A DNA stretch of 64,000 nt from Vibrio profundi (lineage in GTDB: Bacteria > Pseudomonadota > Gammaproteobacteria > Enterobacterales > Vibrionaceae): NCBI RefSeq assembly GCF_005281835.1, contig NZ_RZIS01000006.1, positions 124,001 to 188,000 on the forward strand, written 5' to 3'. The position numbers and the translations under genes are program-made. The notes beneath the pieces are model-generated. The model searched no databases. It was not told the origin of the DNA and saw nothing but the letters and a program-made list of their open reading frames with translations. Positions 1 through 10,008 of this stretch are shown piece by piece (the stretch's first letter is position 1; each line of letters opens with the position of its first letter).

Positions 1-464
1 TACTTTGCCATTGCCGGGCTAACTTGACGCTGAAGGTAAATAAAACGACGGGATTTGTTCGCAGAAATTTTAGAGATCAGCCCTTGGCGTTCAAGCCCTA
101 ATACATCGGCCAGTGCATACCAACGATCTTTATCGTTCAGCCCATCGTTATCGAAAATAGTTTTAGGGTCGGCCCATACGGCCTCGACTGGGACACTGAC
201 CGCTAGCGGTTCACCATTACGATCAGAGATAATGCCTCGAGCGGACGGGAGCGCTTTCACACGAACAGAACGCAAATCACCTTGGCGAATCAAATTATCC
301 GGTTCAACGATCTGGATATAGGCAACCCGCCCTACTAACGCTGCAAACGCCAAAAAGACAAACAGTAAAATGACATGAAAACGCCAGCGTATAAGTACTG
401 GGCCGGTATCCTTTTCTTCGGTGCCGCGGGATTTCACCTGCACCTTATCCTTTTTGCCTATCAT
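1..464 (-). CDS. ftsI: Peptidoglycan D,D-transpeptidase FtsI (PBP3), N-terminal part only
   Basis: Septum-specific transpeptidase that cross-links peptidoglycan in the inner-membrane divisome. Only the first 154 or so codons are in the window; the catalytic domain lies beyond the left edge. The ATG overlaps the ftsL stop (ATGA). The reading begins MIGKKDKVQ, then has one hydrophobic membrane helix near residues 26-45 (FHVILLFVFLAFAALVGRVA), then the start of the pedestal domain with the motif ARGIISDRNGEPLAVS that is typical of class B penicillin-binding proteins. It lies directly after rsmH and ftsL, as in the dcw cluster of gammaproteobacteria, and is presumably co-transcribed. The frame was read by hand because the edge truncates it. 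Identity is secure from the motif and neighbours. Confidence 0.93.
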   Translation of the reverse strand, partial: MIGKKDKVQVKSRGTEEKDTGPVLIRWRFHVILLFVFLAFAALVGRVAYIQIVEPDNLIRQGDLRSVRVKALPSARGIISDRNGEPLAVSVPVEAVWADPKTIFDNDGLNDKDRWYALADVLGLERQGLISKISANKSRRFIYLQRQVSPAMAK

Positions 465-775
465 TTCAATGAAATCACTACTTCTTTATCTGAATCAGGA
501 CGCTTCATCTCTAGTTCTTTCTTAGCTAAGGCTTGCACTCGGCTATGCTCTGCTAAGGCAGTTTCTTCCAACATTAAGTTTCGCCATTCATCATCCAATT
601 GCTCACGGGCAACTAGCGCTAGGTCCTTTTCGGTAATGGCTTGTCGTGACATATGAGTAGTTAACACAACCCCCATTGCACTCGCAAAAATGCAAATGAG
701 CAGCATCAGTGGGACTCTGCCCACTGAAAACAGGTCAAGTACAATAATCTTGGCGAGGTTAGGTTTACTACTCAT
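461..775 (-). CDS. ftsL: Cell division protein FtsL
   Basis: Small bitopic divisome protein that joins FtsB and FtsQ and helps activate FtsW-FtsI. The 104-residue product has a short cytoplasmic N-terminus, one transmembrane helix (about residues 18-40, VPLMLLICIFASAMGVVLTT) and a periplasmic alpha-helical segment rich in E, L and R that fits the leucine-zipper-like coiled coil of the family. Length matches the usual 100-120 residues. It sits 9 bp after rsmH and overlaps ftsI by an ATGA junction, so translational coupling is likely. Family sequence conservation is low, so the call rests on size, topology and position; these agree fully. Confidence 0.93.
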   Translation of the reverse strand: MSSKPNLAKIIVLDLFSVGRVPLMLLICIFASAMGVVLTTHMSRQAITEKDLALVAREQLDDEWRNLMLEETALAEHSRVQALAKKELEMKRPDSDKEVVISLK

Positions 776-784
776 AAAGGCAAC

Positions 785-1735
785 TTAAAGCTTCTCAGCA
801 ATACGTAGTACAGAGCTACGCGAGCGAGTGTTGTCATCGACTTCATTTTTGGAAGGTTTAATTGCTTTTCCTACAGGCTTAAGATCGGCACTGCCTAACG
901 CCTTTATTTGTTCTTCGGTAAGAGGAATACCGTGAGGCACTTGTGGGCCTTGGCTTTCTTTACGAATAAAACGTTTCACCATACGATCTTCCAAAGAGTG
1001 GAAGCTGATCACTGATAGGCGACCTTCTGGAGCAAGAATACTTGCCGCCCCCTTGAGTGCAGTATCGATCTCTTCTAGCTCGCTGTTAATGTAGATACGA
1101 AACGCTTGGAACGCTCGAGTTGCAGGGTGTTTTTTCTCTTTGAAACTCTTTGGTGCTACATCAGAAATCAGCTTAGCCAACTGACCTGTACGTGTAAGAG
1201 GCTCGTTCTCTTCGTTTTCACGGTAAGCAACGATGCCTTTCGCAATACGACGCGCGTGTTTGTCTTCACCAAACTCACGAATCACCCAAGTGATATCATC
1301 CAAATCAGCTTCCGCTAACCACTGTGAAACTGGCATACCAGAAGTCGGATCCATGCGCATGTCCAATGGGCCATCTTTCATGAAACTAAAGCCGCGCTCA
1401 GCATCGTCTAGCTGCGGGGAAGACACACCAAGATCAAGCAATACACCATCAACTTGGCCTACAAGATCGTAACGTTCCGCGTATTCAGCCATTCCTGAAA
1501 ACGGACCATGAATAATAGTGAAACGTGGATCATCAATCTTTTGTGCTTCGGCGATAGCCTGTGGATCACGGTCAATACTGAATAAGCGACCATTTTCACC
1601 CAACTTAGACAAAATTGTACGACTATGTCCACCACGCCCAAATGTGCCATCGATGTAGGTGCCATCAGGTTTGATCGCAAGTCCATCAATGGATTCGTTA
1701 AGCAATACTGAAATATGTTTGAATGCTTCTGTCAT
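785..1735 (-). CDS. rsmH: 16S rRNA (cytosine1402-N4)-methyltransferase RsmH
   Basis: Methylates N4 of C1402 in the 16S rRNA decoding centre using S-adenosylmethionine. The open frame extends to 1774, but homologues start at [15 protein letters not shown], so I place the ATG at 1733-1735, giving 316 residues (E. coli about 313). The SAM-binding motif [10 protein letters not shown] is near residue 35, and the family signatures [18 protein letters not shown] and KRFIRKES are present. First gene of the dcw segment here: ftsL follows after 9 bp. RsmI, the partner that 2'-O-methylates the same nucleotide, is encoded just beyond rnpB. No mraZ lies upstream, unlike in E. coli. Confidence 0.96.
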   Translation of the reverse strand: MTEAFKHISVLLNESIDGLAIKPDGTYIDGTFGRGGHSRTILSKLGENGRLFSIDRDPQAIAEAQKIDDPRFTIIHGPFSGMAEYAERYDLVGQVDGVLLDLGVSSPQLDDAERGFSFMKDGPLDMRMDPTSGMPVSQWLAEADLDDITWVIREFGEDKHARRIAKGIVAYRENEENEPLTRTGQLAKLISDVAPKSFKEKKHPATRAFQAFRIYINSELEEIDTALKGAASILAPEGRLSVISFHSLEDRMVKRFIRKESQGPQVPHGIPLTEEQIKALGSADLKPVGKAIKPSKNEVDDNTRSRSSVLRIAEKL

Positions 1736-1898
1736 AGTCTTCTCGGTGAGTGAATTAAGCCATTTGAACGGCAATGGTTTTATTTCGATAACGTTTTAGT
1801 GTACTGATTTCGTACTTTATCTCCACTCTTTGCGTACAACTTCTCGTGATTTTGCACCAAGTTTAGTGGATCTAAGATTATTAACGTCAATATAAAGC

Positions 1899-1934
1899 AA
1901 AAAACCCATCACTACTGGTTAGTAATGATGGGTT
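1899..1934 (-). terminator. Rho-independent terminator of rnpB
   Basis: On the minus strand a 13-bp stem (ACCCATCATTACT with AGTAGTGATGGGT, one G-T pair) closes a short AACC loop and is followed by six T. It lies 9 nt beyond the predicted 3' end of the RNase P RNA, exactly where a terminator for rnpB is expected. Confidence 0.88.
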
Positions 1935-1942
1935 CTTTAAAT

Positions 1943-2334
<392 letters not shown>

Positions 2335-2342
2335 GAGGGCGG

Positions 2343-2371
2343 ATTGTATAGATAAACCTATAGGGTGTCTA
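2343..2371 (-). promoter_or_regulatory. Sigma-70 promoter of rnpB
   Basis: On the minus strand TAGACA (2366-2371), a 17-bp spacer, then TACAAT (2343-2348). The -10 ends 8 nt before the predicted RNA 5' end at 2334. The discriminator (CCGCCCTC) is GC-rich, as in growth-rate-controlled stable RNA promoters. This is a sequence match only. Confidence 0.72.
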
Positions 2372-2443
2372 GTCAACTCTCATTAACTGGTTATTAACTA
2401 AGCCAAGCGCAATTAAATAAACTCCAACTCAGTATATTTAGGC

Positions 2444-3307
2444 TTACTCTAGATTTTCTAAGCCCCATTTATATAAGGCATTTTTCTTCAGGTTATAGAT
2501 CTCCGCCGCCATCGCCGCTGCTTTCTTCAACGGCAACTCTTTCGTCAGAATACTTAACGTGCGAGTGGCTTCATCCGGTAGCTCTGTTGACGCTTCTTCA
2601 CGGTGCCCATGAACTAACAGCACCATTTCACCACGCTTGCGGTTCGCGTCTTCTTCAATCCACTCAATCAGCTTACCTAATGGCAGCCCTTGAATGGTTT
2701 CGAAGGTTTTCGTTAACTCGCGAGCCAAGACCACTTCACGCTCAGGCCCCAAGATTTCTAGCATATCTTGCAATGAGTCTGTAATACGATGAGGTGATTC
2801 ATAAAAAATACAGGTTCGTTCAGCTTTCGCAATTTCCAAAAATTTATCTTTTCGGCCTTTGCTCTTTGGTGGCAAGAAACCTTCAAAGCTAAAACGATCA
2901 GAAGGTAACCCCGATGCACTGAGAGCTGTAATTACGGCGCACGCACCAGGTAATGGCACAACTCTTACGCCGGCTTGACGACACTGGGAAACTAAGTGAT
3001 AACCTGGGTCACTGATTAAAGGTGTTCCCGCATCAGAGACTAATGCGATAGACTGGCCTTCTAATAATCTTTCGACAAGCACTTGCGCTTTGGTTTGCTC
3101 ATTGTGATCATGTAAAGCAAACGTTCTAGTTGAAATATTGAAGTGTGCGAGAAGTTTGCCTGTATGGCGCGTATCTTCTGCAGCAATAACATCAACATTT
3201 GATAAGACCTCGATGGCTCTTTGAGTGATATCTCCCAAATTTCCGATTGGGGTTGGCACAATATAGAGAGTTGGGCTCTCTGTGAGCAAGGTTTTGTTGT
3301 CTGTCAT
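2444..3307 (-). CDS. rsmI: 16S rRNA (cytidine1402-2'-O)-methyltransferase RsmI
   Basis: Adds the 2'-O-methyl group to C1402 of 16S rRNA, the nucleotide also modified by RsmH. The 287-residue protein has the tetrapyrrole-methylase-like fold: [18 protein letters not shown] near residue 14, [12 protein letters not shown] near residue 43, and the SAM-binding [15 protein letters not shown] near residue 88. E. coli RsmI is 286 residues. The ATG sits 61 bp from the divergent lpoA start, the same arrangement as rsmI/lpoA in E. coli, so the short gap should carry both promoters. Identification is secure. Confidence 0.96.
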   Translation of the reverse strand: MTDNKTLLTESPTLYIVPTPIGNLGDITQRAIEVLSNVDVIAAEDTRHTGKLLAHFNISTRTFALHDHNEQTKAQVLVERLLEGQSIALVSDAGTPLISDPGYHLVSQCRQAGVRVVPLPGACAVITALSASGLPSDRFSFEGFLPPKSKGRKDKFLEIAKAERTCIFYESPHRITDSLQDMLEILGPEREVVLARELTKTFETIQGLPLGKLIEWIEEDANRKRGEMVLLVHGHREEASTELPDEATRTLSILTKELPLKKAAAMAAEIYNLKKNALYKWGLENLE

Positions 3308-3368
3308 TTGTTTACCATCACTTCAACGATTAATATAGATACAAATTTATACGGAATTATAAAGACTC

Positions 3369-5180
3369 ATGGCAATGATGAACCATAAGAGACTCAGTGT
3401 ACCACGCTTATTAACTCCAATTGCATTAGCAATTACATTGGCGGCTTGTTCTTCTAAGCCTGAAGCCCCTGTTAGCGTGGATATCACTCTCGATCCAACT
3501 CAAACGACTCAAAGCTACATGATGCGTGCCGATAGCAGCCAAGGTAGCTTACAAAATGATTGGTTGATCATGGCGTTAAAATCCGCCGTGCAGTCTGGCA
3601 GTACAGACCAAGCATCACTACTCGTTAAGCGTTTAGCGAAACAATCACTGTCTGAAGTTCAGCAAGCTGAATGGCAATTGTCACGCTCACAGCTCCTTTT
3701 CAATAACCACCAAGCAAAAGAAGCGTACACACAACTGAACTTCCAACCATGGTGGCAATTACCACAAGAACAGTGGAAGGACTACCACAGCCTGCGCGCG
3801 GATATGTTAGAAGTATTAAGCGATTACTTTGCCGCGAGCAGAGAGTTAGTTCTACTTACAGACTATAGTGATGGCTTAGACGACGAACGCTTAGCGGAGC
3901 GTATTTGGCAAAACCTGTACACTTACTCGCAATATGAGATCACTTCGTTGGTCACAAGCCAAAATGAAGAAATACTGGATGGCTGGCTGCAATTAGCTAT
4001 TTATATGAAAACTATGGGTAACAACCTGCCCCAGCTTAAAAACACTCTAGAACATTGGTTTGCTGAAAATCCAACTCACCCAGCGTCTATCTATACTCCG
4101 CTTGCGATCACTGACATCTTAAACCTAGACATCAGCAAGCCAACTAGTACCGCACTTTTATTGCCGCTGACAGGTAAGTTTTCAAAGCAAGCTCAATTGG
4201 TTCGTGACGGTTTCATTTTCGCAATGATGAACGATAAAGAGCGAGAGCAAAATGCAACTTTGACGGTCATGGACACCAATACTCAAAGCGCAGAAGAAAT
4301 TAAAGCTAAAATCATTGAAGATAAAGTCGATTTCATCGTTGGTCCTCTAATAAAGAGTAACATTGAGCGACTACAGCAAGCTCAAATGAACAGCGACAAA
4401 CCAATCCCTGCGTTAGCCCTGAACATTCCTAATCAAGTTAGCGTAGATAGCAGCATGTGTTACCTGACGCTATCCCCGGAGCAAGAAGTCGCACAGGCTG
4501 CTAAACACTTGTTCTCTAAAGGTTACAAATATCCACTTATCTTAGCGCCAAAAGGGCGCTTAGGTGATCGAGTTAAAGAAGCTTTTGAAGAAGAGTGGAT
4601 CAAGTACAGCAATAATAAAGTCGCAACGAGCTTTTTCTCAGATAAGCGCCAGCTACAAAGAAACGTTAATCAGGTCTTTGGTTTACAAGAGAGCCAACAG
4701 CGCATCGCTCAAATGGACGGCTTGTTAAAAATCGATTTAGAAACAGAACCACGCAGCCGCCGTGATATCGATTCAGTCTATATCGTTGCGAAAAACTCTG
4801 AGCTCACGCTTATTAAGCCGTTTATTGAAGTAGCCGTAAACCCTGATGCGAAACAACCAGAATTATTTTCTAATTCACGTAGCAACAGCGGCGACAAGCA
4901 GTATGAAGACCTAACTGGTGTGGTTTACAGCGACATTCCTTTACTAATTGAAGATAACACCAGCCTAAAATCTCAGTTGCAAAACCTATGGCCAAATAAC
5001 TCAAATGCCGAGAAGCGTTTACAAGCTTTAGGCATGGATGCTTACTATTTGATGGAATCTCTCCCTCAAATGAAAGCCGTTGAGGGCCATAGCATTCAAG
5101 GGGAAACAGGTATACTGACAATCGATGATAATTGTGTCGTACAACGTCAAATTAGTTGGGCCGAACATGGGGCTATTTAG
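3369..5180 (+). CDS. lpoA: Penicillin-binding protein activator LpoA (lipoprotein)
   Basis: Outer-membrane lipoprotein that reaches through the periplasm to stimulate the transpeptidase PBP1A. The signal peptide ends in a lipobox LAAC with the lipidated cysteine at residue 27. The N-terminal part (about 30-255) is helical and TPR-like; the C-terminal part (about 260-600) looks like a periplasmic binding protein (ALLLPLTGKFSKQAQLVRDG, then VDFIVGPLIKSNIERL). Length 603 is near E. coli LpoA (678). The first ATG (MAMMNHKRLS) is kept, though two more ATG codons follow within 10 nt. The 3' end overlaps yraN by 14 nt, so the pair is probably coupled. Confidence 0.94.
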   Translation: MAMMNHKRLSVPRLLTPIALAITLAACSSKPEAPVSVDITLDPTQTTQSYMMRADSSQGSLQNDWLIMALKSAVQSGSTDQASLLVKRLAKQSLSEVQQAEWQLSRSQLLFNNHQAKEAYTQLNFQPWWQLPQEQWKDYHSLRADMLEVLSDYFAASRELVLLTDYSDGLDDERLAERIWQNLYTYSQYEITSLVTSQNEEILDGWLQLAIYMKTMGNNLPQLKNTLEHWFAENPTHPASIYTPLAITDILNLDISKPTSTALLLPLTGKFSKQAQLVRDGFIFAMMNDKEREQNATLTVMDTNTQSAEEIKAKIIEDKVDFIVGPLIKSNIERLQQAQMNSDKPIPALALNIPNQVSVDSSMCYLTLSPEQEVAQAAKHLFSKGYKYPLILAPKGRLGDRVKEAFEEEWIKYSNNKVATSFFSDKRQLQRNVNQVFGLQESQQRIAQMDGLLKIDLETEPRSRRDIDSVYIVAKNSELTLIKPFIEVAVNPDAKQPELFSNSRSNSGDKQYEDLTGVVYSDIPLLIEDNTSLKSQLQNLWPNNSNAEKRLQALGMDAYYLMESLPQMKAVEGHSIQGETGILTIDDNCVVQRQISWAEHGAI

Positions 5181-5535
5181 CCGCCGTAAAATAGGTTCCC
5201 ACTATGAGTCCATGGCGAGCCAATACTTGACTCGTCATGGATTAACACTGATTGAAGAAAATTTCTCAGCCAAATGCGGTGAAATTGATCTTATAATGCG
5301 TGACCAATCAAGCATTGTGTTCGTGGAAGTTAAATACCGAAAACAAGCACAATATGGCCATGCGGCTGAGATGGTTACCACGCAGAAAATGCGTAAACTG
5401 GTCAATACAGCCAATGTATGGCTACAGAAACAAGGGCTCTCAGCTCACTCAACAGAATATCGATTTGATGTGATGGCAATAGAACAAAATGGCAAACACA
5501 TTAACTGGATAAAAAATGCGATTACTCAAGGATAA
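5167..5535 (+). CDS. yraN: YraN family protein (UPF0102, endonuclease-like)
   Basis: A 122-residue protein of the UPF0102/YraN family, which has a restriction-endonuclease-like fold; its cellular role is not settled. The open frame reaches back to 5125, but family members begin near MGLFSRRKIGSHYE, so I choose ATG 5167. This start lies inside the lpoA 3' end (14-nt overlap). The nuclease-like motif is visible as CGEIDLIMRDQSSIVFVEVKYR at about residues 37-58, with acidic D and E and the E-x-K triad. Followed after 3 bp by diaA, so lpoA-yraN-diaA-dolP looks like one operon, as in E. coli. Confidence 0.93.
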   Translation: MGLFSRRKIGSHYESMASQYLTRHGLTLIEENFSAKCGEIDLIMRDQSSIVFVEVKYRKQAQYGHAAEMVTTQKMRKLVNTANVWLQKQGLSAHSTEYRFDVMAIEQNGKHINWIKNAITQG

Positions 5536-6129
<594 letters not shown>

Positions 6130-6140
6130 AGGTAACATCA

Positions 6141-6719
6141 ATGAAGCTAGTAAAACTTATCAGCGTTGGTCTATTAACTGTAAGCTTATCCGGCTGTGCT
6201 GGTTTGTTTATTGCTGGCGCTGCTACTACCGCTAATTTAGTCACGGATACACGCAGTACTCAACAAATTTGGAACGACAACAACATCGAGTTTGAAGTCG
6301 CAGCGATTGGAAACAAAGCCCCTTATCGTGGCAATGTAAGAATTACGGCAAGTTCTTATAAAGGTACCGTTATCCTAATGGGGCAAGCTACGACAGAACA
6401 AGAAAGACGCTCTTTTGAAAGCAAAGCTCGTGAAGTCGCTGGCGTTACCGAAATACACAACCAAGTACGAGTTCATCCACCACTCGCTGTCAGTGAAATC
6501 AGTAAAGACACTTGGATCACAACAAAAGTAAAATCCGCCTTACTCGCTAAATCAGAACTTAATGGTATTAAGGTGAAAGTAATCACTGAGAATCAAGAAG
6601 TGTTCTTGCTAGGATTGGTAAGTGAAGAGCAAGCAGAGATCGCGACTGAAGTAGCAAGAAATATATCAGGAGTGAAGCAAGTGATTAGAGCCTTCCAATA
6701 CGGAACACCTGAAGCTTAA
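6141..6719 (+). CDS. dolP: BON-domain outer-membrane lipoprotein DolP (YraP)
   Basis: Division- and outer-membrane-localised lipoprotein with two BON domains that binds anionic phospholipid and supports envelope integrity. Signal peptide ends in LSGC, cysteine at residue 19. BON domains span about residues 45-114 and 124-192, each with the characteristic GTVILMGQATTEQER and VFLLGLVSEEQAE turns. Length 192 compares with E. coli DolP 191. Last gene of the lpoA group; a strong bidirectional terminator follows. In E. coli the gene is sigma-E dependent; I did not verify a promoter here. Confidence 0.93.
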   Translation: MKLVKLISVGLLTVSLSGCAGLFIAGAATTANLVTDTRSTQQIWNDNNIEFEVAAIGNKAPYRGNVRITASSYKGTVILMGQATTEQERRSFESKAREVAGVTEIHNQVRVHPPLAVSEISKDTWITTKVKSALLAKSELNGIKVKVITENQEVFLLGLVSEEQAEIATEVARNISGVKQVIRAFQYGTPEA

Positions 6720-6753
6720 GCTCTTAAGTTTAGAAACTAAAAGCAATAGATAC

Positions 6754-6784
6754 AAAAAAGCAGCGTTAGACGCTGCTTTTTTTA
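6754..6784. terminator. Bidirectional terminator between dolP and sspB
   Basis: A perfect inverted repeat of 12 bp (AAAAAAGCAGCG / CGCTGCTTTTTT) with a 5-nt loop TTAGA. Both strands end in a T run, so it can stop the converging dolP and sspB transcripts. The last bases overlap the sspB stop codon. Confidence 0.9.
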
Positions 6785-7270
6785 TTTAATCACTCTCAGG
6801 CTTGGCTTGCCTTTAGGTTTAGTTGGTTCGGACTCTGGTTCCGCATCAACTGGCTCTGTTTCTGAACTCGCAACACTTAAAGGAGAAGCCGGCTTCGTTT
6901 CAAAAGGAACTTCTTCAATTCCCTCTTCCAACGCTTCCATATAGGCTTCTTCTGGTTCAAACATTGTTCCTGCCCCATTTTCACGGGCATAGATAGCTTG
7001 AACCGCATACAGCGGTACAATCACAGAATGAGGGCGACCACCGAAGCGAGCGCTAAACGTAATCGCTTCATTACCAAGTTCAAGTTGACCAACCGCTCGA
7101 GGAGCTACGTTTAAAATAATTTGGCCATCTTGGATGAATTCCTCAGGAACTCGAACACCAGGTAACATCGCCTCAACAACCAAATGAGGTGTTAACTCGT
7201 TATCCACTAGCCAATCGTAAAATGCTCTCAGCATATACGGACGGCGAGGTGTCATATTTGCAATATCCAT
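6782..7270 (-). CDS. sspB: ClpXP protease specificity-enhancing factor SspB
   Basis: Adaptor that tethers ssrA-tagged proteins to ClpX for degradation by ClpP. The N-terminal substrate-binding domain (about 1-115) has the family opening TPRRPYMLRAFYDWLVDNELTPH and IILNVAPRAVGQLELGN. A low-complexity acidic/Pro-rich linker (about 116-150) leads to a C-terminal tail GKPSLRVIK, the ClpX-docking motif expected at the end of SspB. Length 162 (E. coli 165). It follows sspA by 4 bp, the conserved sspAB operon. Confidence 0.96.
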   Translation of the reverse strand: MDIANMTPRRPYMLRAFYDWLVDNELTPHLVVEAMLPGVRVPEEFIQDGQIILNVAPRAVGQLELGNEAITFSARFGGRPHSVIVPLYAVQAIYARENGAGTMFEPEEAYMEALEEGIEEVPFETKPASPLSVASSETEPVDAEPESEPTKPKGKPSLRVIK

Positions 7271-7274
7271 AAAC

Positions 7275-7910
7275 TTAGCGAGTCAGACGCATCTCACGCT
7301 CAGCTTCAGTTAGAGAAGCTAGGAATGAATCACGTTCAAATACACGGTTCATGTAAATTTTCAGTTCTTTCGAACCAGGGCCAATCAACTCGATACCTAA
7401 CTCAGGCAAGCGCCATAGTAATGGAGCAAGGTAACAATCGATTAAGCTAAATTCTTCGCTCATGAAGTATTCATATTCAGCAAAGATAGGCGCTAGAGTA
7501 AGAAGGTCATTACGTAGTTTAATACGTGCTGCTTCTGATTCTTCAGCATTGCCTTTTACAATCTTCTCAGCAACTGAGTACCAGTTACGTTCGATACGAT
7601 ACATCATTAGACGGCTGTTACCACGAGCAACAGGGTAAACAGGCATCAACGGTGGATGAGGAAAACGCTCATCTAGGTACTCCATAATGATCTTTGAGTC
7701 GTATAACGCTAGCTCACGATCAACAAGAGTTGGTACTGACTTGTAAGGGTTCAGTTCTACAAGTTCTGCCGGCAAGTTTGCTTCGTCGACTAATTCAACT
7801 TCAACACTTACGCCTTTCTCTGCTAGAACAATACGAACCTGATGGCTATACATATCAGAAGCACTTGAGAAAAGAGTCATCACAGAACGTTTATTGGCAG
7901 CTACAGCCAT
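7275..7910 (-). CDS. sspA: Stringent starvation protein A (SspA)
   Basis: RNA-polymerase-associated transcription regulator with a glutathione-S-transferase fold but no GST activity. The open frame extends to 7976; I choose the ATG at 7908-7910 (MAVAANKRSVMTLFSS), which has a strong GGAGGG 4 nt upstream and gives 211 residues (E. coli 212). Thioredoxin-like N-domain about 10-85, helical C-domain about 95-205. The PHPP stretch after LDERF, important for SspA function, is present. The start lies only 24 bp after a perfect hairpin that ends the pet operon. Confidence 0.95.
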   Translation of the reverse strand: MAVAANKRSVMTLFSSASDMYSHQVRIVLAEKGVSVEVELVDEANLPAELVELNPYKSVPTLVDRELALYDSKIIMEYLDERFPHPPLMPVYPVARGNSRLMMYRIERNWYSVAEKIVKGNAEESEAARIKLRNDLLTLAPIFAEYEYFMSEEFSLIDCYLAPLLWRLPELGIELIGPGSKELKIYMNRVFERDSFLASLTEAEREMRLTR

Positions 7911-7933
7911 GGAGCCCTCCAGTACACTTAAAA

Positions 7934-7965
7934 TAAAAAAACAATGGAGGCTAAGCCTCCATTGT
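7934..7965 (-). terminator. Terminator-like perfect hairpin between petC and sspA
   Basis: An 11-bp perfect inverted repeat (ACAATGGAGGC / GCCTCCATTGT, 7941-7951 and 7955-7965) with a 3-nt loop, followed on the minus strand by a run of seven T interrupted only later. It ends petABC transcription but lies 24 nt ahead of the sspA ATG, so any sspA transcript starting further upstream would carry it in its leader. Confidence 0.85.
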
Positions 7966-8008
7966 ACATTCAACAAAATTTAGGAATTAGCACAGTATGA
8001 TAGCACAA

Positions 8009-8746
8009 TTAGTGCACATCACGCCAATACTCTTTCTTAAGCAGCACTACAATGATAGTGAAGATAACTAAGAAGCCCATTACCCACCAACCTAGTGCGT
8101 GACGCTCTAGCTGTACCGGGTCACCTGAATAAACTAGGAAGTTTACTAGGTCACGAACCGAATCATCGTATTCGCTTGAACTTAGTTCGCCAGAGCCATC
8201 AGTTTCAGTGCCAACAACCACGGTTACTTCCTCACCATCTACTACATGAGTGTCGTAGATTGGAGTTGGAATACCTTGTAGCTCTTCAAGCACATGTGGC
8301 ATACCAACACTTGGGAAAACAATGTTATTCACGCCAAATGGACGAGATGGGTCTTCGTAGAAAGAACGAAGGTAAGTGTATAGCCAATCAGCACCACGTA
8401 CACGAGCAACCAACGTTAGATCAGGTGGCGGAGCACCAAACCAGTTAGCCGCTTGCTTAGCAGGCATAGCATTTACCATCAAGTTACCGATTTTTGCTTC
8501 TGGGTCAAAAATCAGGTTTTCTTTCATTAGATCCACAGGGATCTCTAAATCCGTTGCTACTCGCTCATAACGCTGGTACTGCGTCGAGTGACAAGCAAAA
8601 CAGTAGTTCATGAATAACTTAGCACCATTTTGTAATGACGCTTTGTCAGTTAAATCATTATTCGCTTTATCTAATGGTACGTTTGCACCCGCTGCCATCG
8701 CTAGAGATGGCAACATAGCAAATAAAATTACAATCCACTTTTTCAT
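8009..8746 (-). CDS. petC: Cytochrome c1 of the ubiquinol-cytochrome c reductase
   Basis: Haem c subunit of respiratory complex III, anchored in the inner membrane with the haem domain in the periplasm. N-terminal signal peptide (residues 1-20), haem-binding CFACH at residues 49-53, and a C-terminal membrane anchor (about 219-237, WWVMGFLVIFTIIVVLL). The methionine ligand region is consistent with the family (FPSVGMPHVLEELQG). The gene overlaps petB by ATGA. Length 245 is usual for short bacterial cytochrome c1. Last gene of petABC. Confidence 0.96.
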   Translation of the reverse strand: MKKWIVILFAMLPSLAMAAGANVPLDKANNDLTDKASLQNGAKLFMNYCFACHSTQYQRYERVATDLEIPVDLMKENLIFDPEAKIGNLMVNAMPAKQAANWFGAPPPDLTLVARVRGADWLYTYLRSFYEDPSRPFGVNNIVFPSVGMPHVLEELQGIPTPIYDTHVVDGEEVTVVVGTETDGSGELSSSEYDDSVRDLVNFLVYSGDPVQLERHALGWWVMGFLVIFTIIVVLLKKEYWRDVH

Positions 8747-10008
8747 TTGAATGTCACCCTTTCTGGTAATGGTTTCGTTGCTTCATTCTTACTGTAGAAC
8801 CACAGTAGTACGAAGAACATGAAGTAACCTAAGCTAAAGATTTGAGCTAGTAGCGTATAAGTTGGTGTTGCTGGAAGCGCACCAAGAATACCAAGCGCAA
8901 TAAAGCTTATTGTGAATTGGATGATATTAAGCAAATGAAGCTTACTTCGGTAACGGTAAGAGCGAACTTTACAACGATCGAACCATGGTAGAAGGAATAG
9001 CACCACAATAGAGGCACCCATTGCTACTACACCTAGAAGCTTATCTGGAACTGCACGAAGAATCGCGTAGAACGGCGTGAAGTACCATACTGGAGCGATG
9101 TGCTCAGGCGTCTTCAGCGGGTTTGCAGCTTCAAAGTTAGGCGGCTCAAGGAAGTATCCACCCATTTCAGGGTTGAAGAACAGCACGTAACAGAAGAAGA
9201 ATAGGAAACCAGCAACACCTACCATGTCTTTCACAGTCCCGTAAGGGTGGAAAGGAATAGAGTCGATGATGTCGTATTTCTTAGTGTAATCCTTGTGGAA
9301 TGGGAATTGAGTTTTGTAGTCGTCGCCCATTGTGCCTTTAGGAAGCTTAGTCTCGATACCGTCAGGGTTGTTCGAACCCACTTCGTGTAGTGCTAGTACG
9401 TGAAGTACGATAAGCAGCAGAAGTACGATCGGTAGAGCGATAACGTGCAGTGCGAAGAAACGGTTTAGCGTAGCACCTGAGATGATGTAGTCACCACGGA
9501 TCCAAAGCGTTAGGTCATCACCGATAACTGGGATTGCACCAAACAGTGAAATGATTACCTGAGCACCCCAGTAAGACATTTGTCCCCATGGAAGTAGGTA
9601 ACCCATGAACGCTTCAGCCATCAATACTAGGAAGATGAGCATACCGAAGATCCACAGTAGTTCACGAGGCTTTTGGTATGAACCGTAGATTAAACCACGG
9701 AACATGTGCAGATACACAACCACGAAGAACGCCGAAGCGCCTGTAGAGTGCATGTAACGCAATAACCAACCGTATTCAACATCACGCATGATGTATTCAA
9801 CAGAAGCAAACGCACCTTCGCCAGACGGTACGTAGTTCATTGTTAACCAGATACCCGTTAGGATTTGATTAACCAAAACAAGCATTGCTAAAGAACCAAA
9901 AAGATACCAAAAGTTAAAGTTCTTAGGCATTGGGTATTCAGATAAGTGCTTTTTGTAAGCATTCATCGCTGGTATACGTTTTTCAACCCAATCAAGTAGT
10001 CCTTGCAT
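8743..10008 (-). CDS. petB: Cytochrome b of the bc1 complex
   Basis: Integral membrane subunit that carries two b haems and both quinone sites of complex III. The 421-residue protein has about eight hydrophobic helices. Visible signatures include MHSTGASAFFVVVYLHMFRG (haem histidines), GYLLPWGQMSYWGAQV (Qo-side motif) and, in helix D, FFALHVIALPIVLLLLIVLH. The Qo-loop motif PEWY is represented as PVWYFTPFYAILRAVPDK, with V replacing E: PVWY forms are known in some proteobacteria. Joined to petA by TAATG and to petC by ATGA. Confidence 0.96.
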   Translation of the reverse strand: MQGLLDWVEKRIPAMNAYKKHLSEYPMPKNFNFWYLFGSLAMLVLVNQILTGIWLTMNYVPSGEGAFASVEYIMRDVEYGWLLRYMHSTGASAFFVVVYLHMFRGLIYGSYQKPRELLWIFGMLIFLVLMAEAFMGYLLPWGQMSYWGAQVIISLFGAIPVIGDDLTLWIRGDYIISGATLNRFFALHVIALPIVLLLLIVLHVLALHEVGSNNPDGIETKLPKGTMGDDYKTQFPFHKDYTKKYDIIDSIPFHPYGTVKDMVGVAGFLFFFCYVLFFNPEMGGYFLEPPNFEAANPLKTPEHIAPVWYFTPFYAILRAVPDKLLGVVAMGASIVVLFLLPWFDRCKVRSYRYRSKLHLLNIIQFTISFIALGILGALPATPTYTLLAQIFSLGYFMFFVLLWFYSKNEATKPLPERVTFK

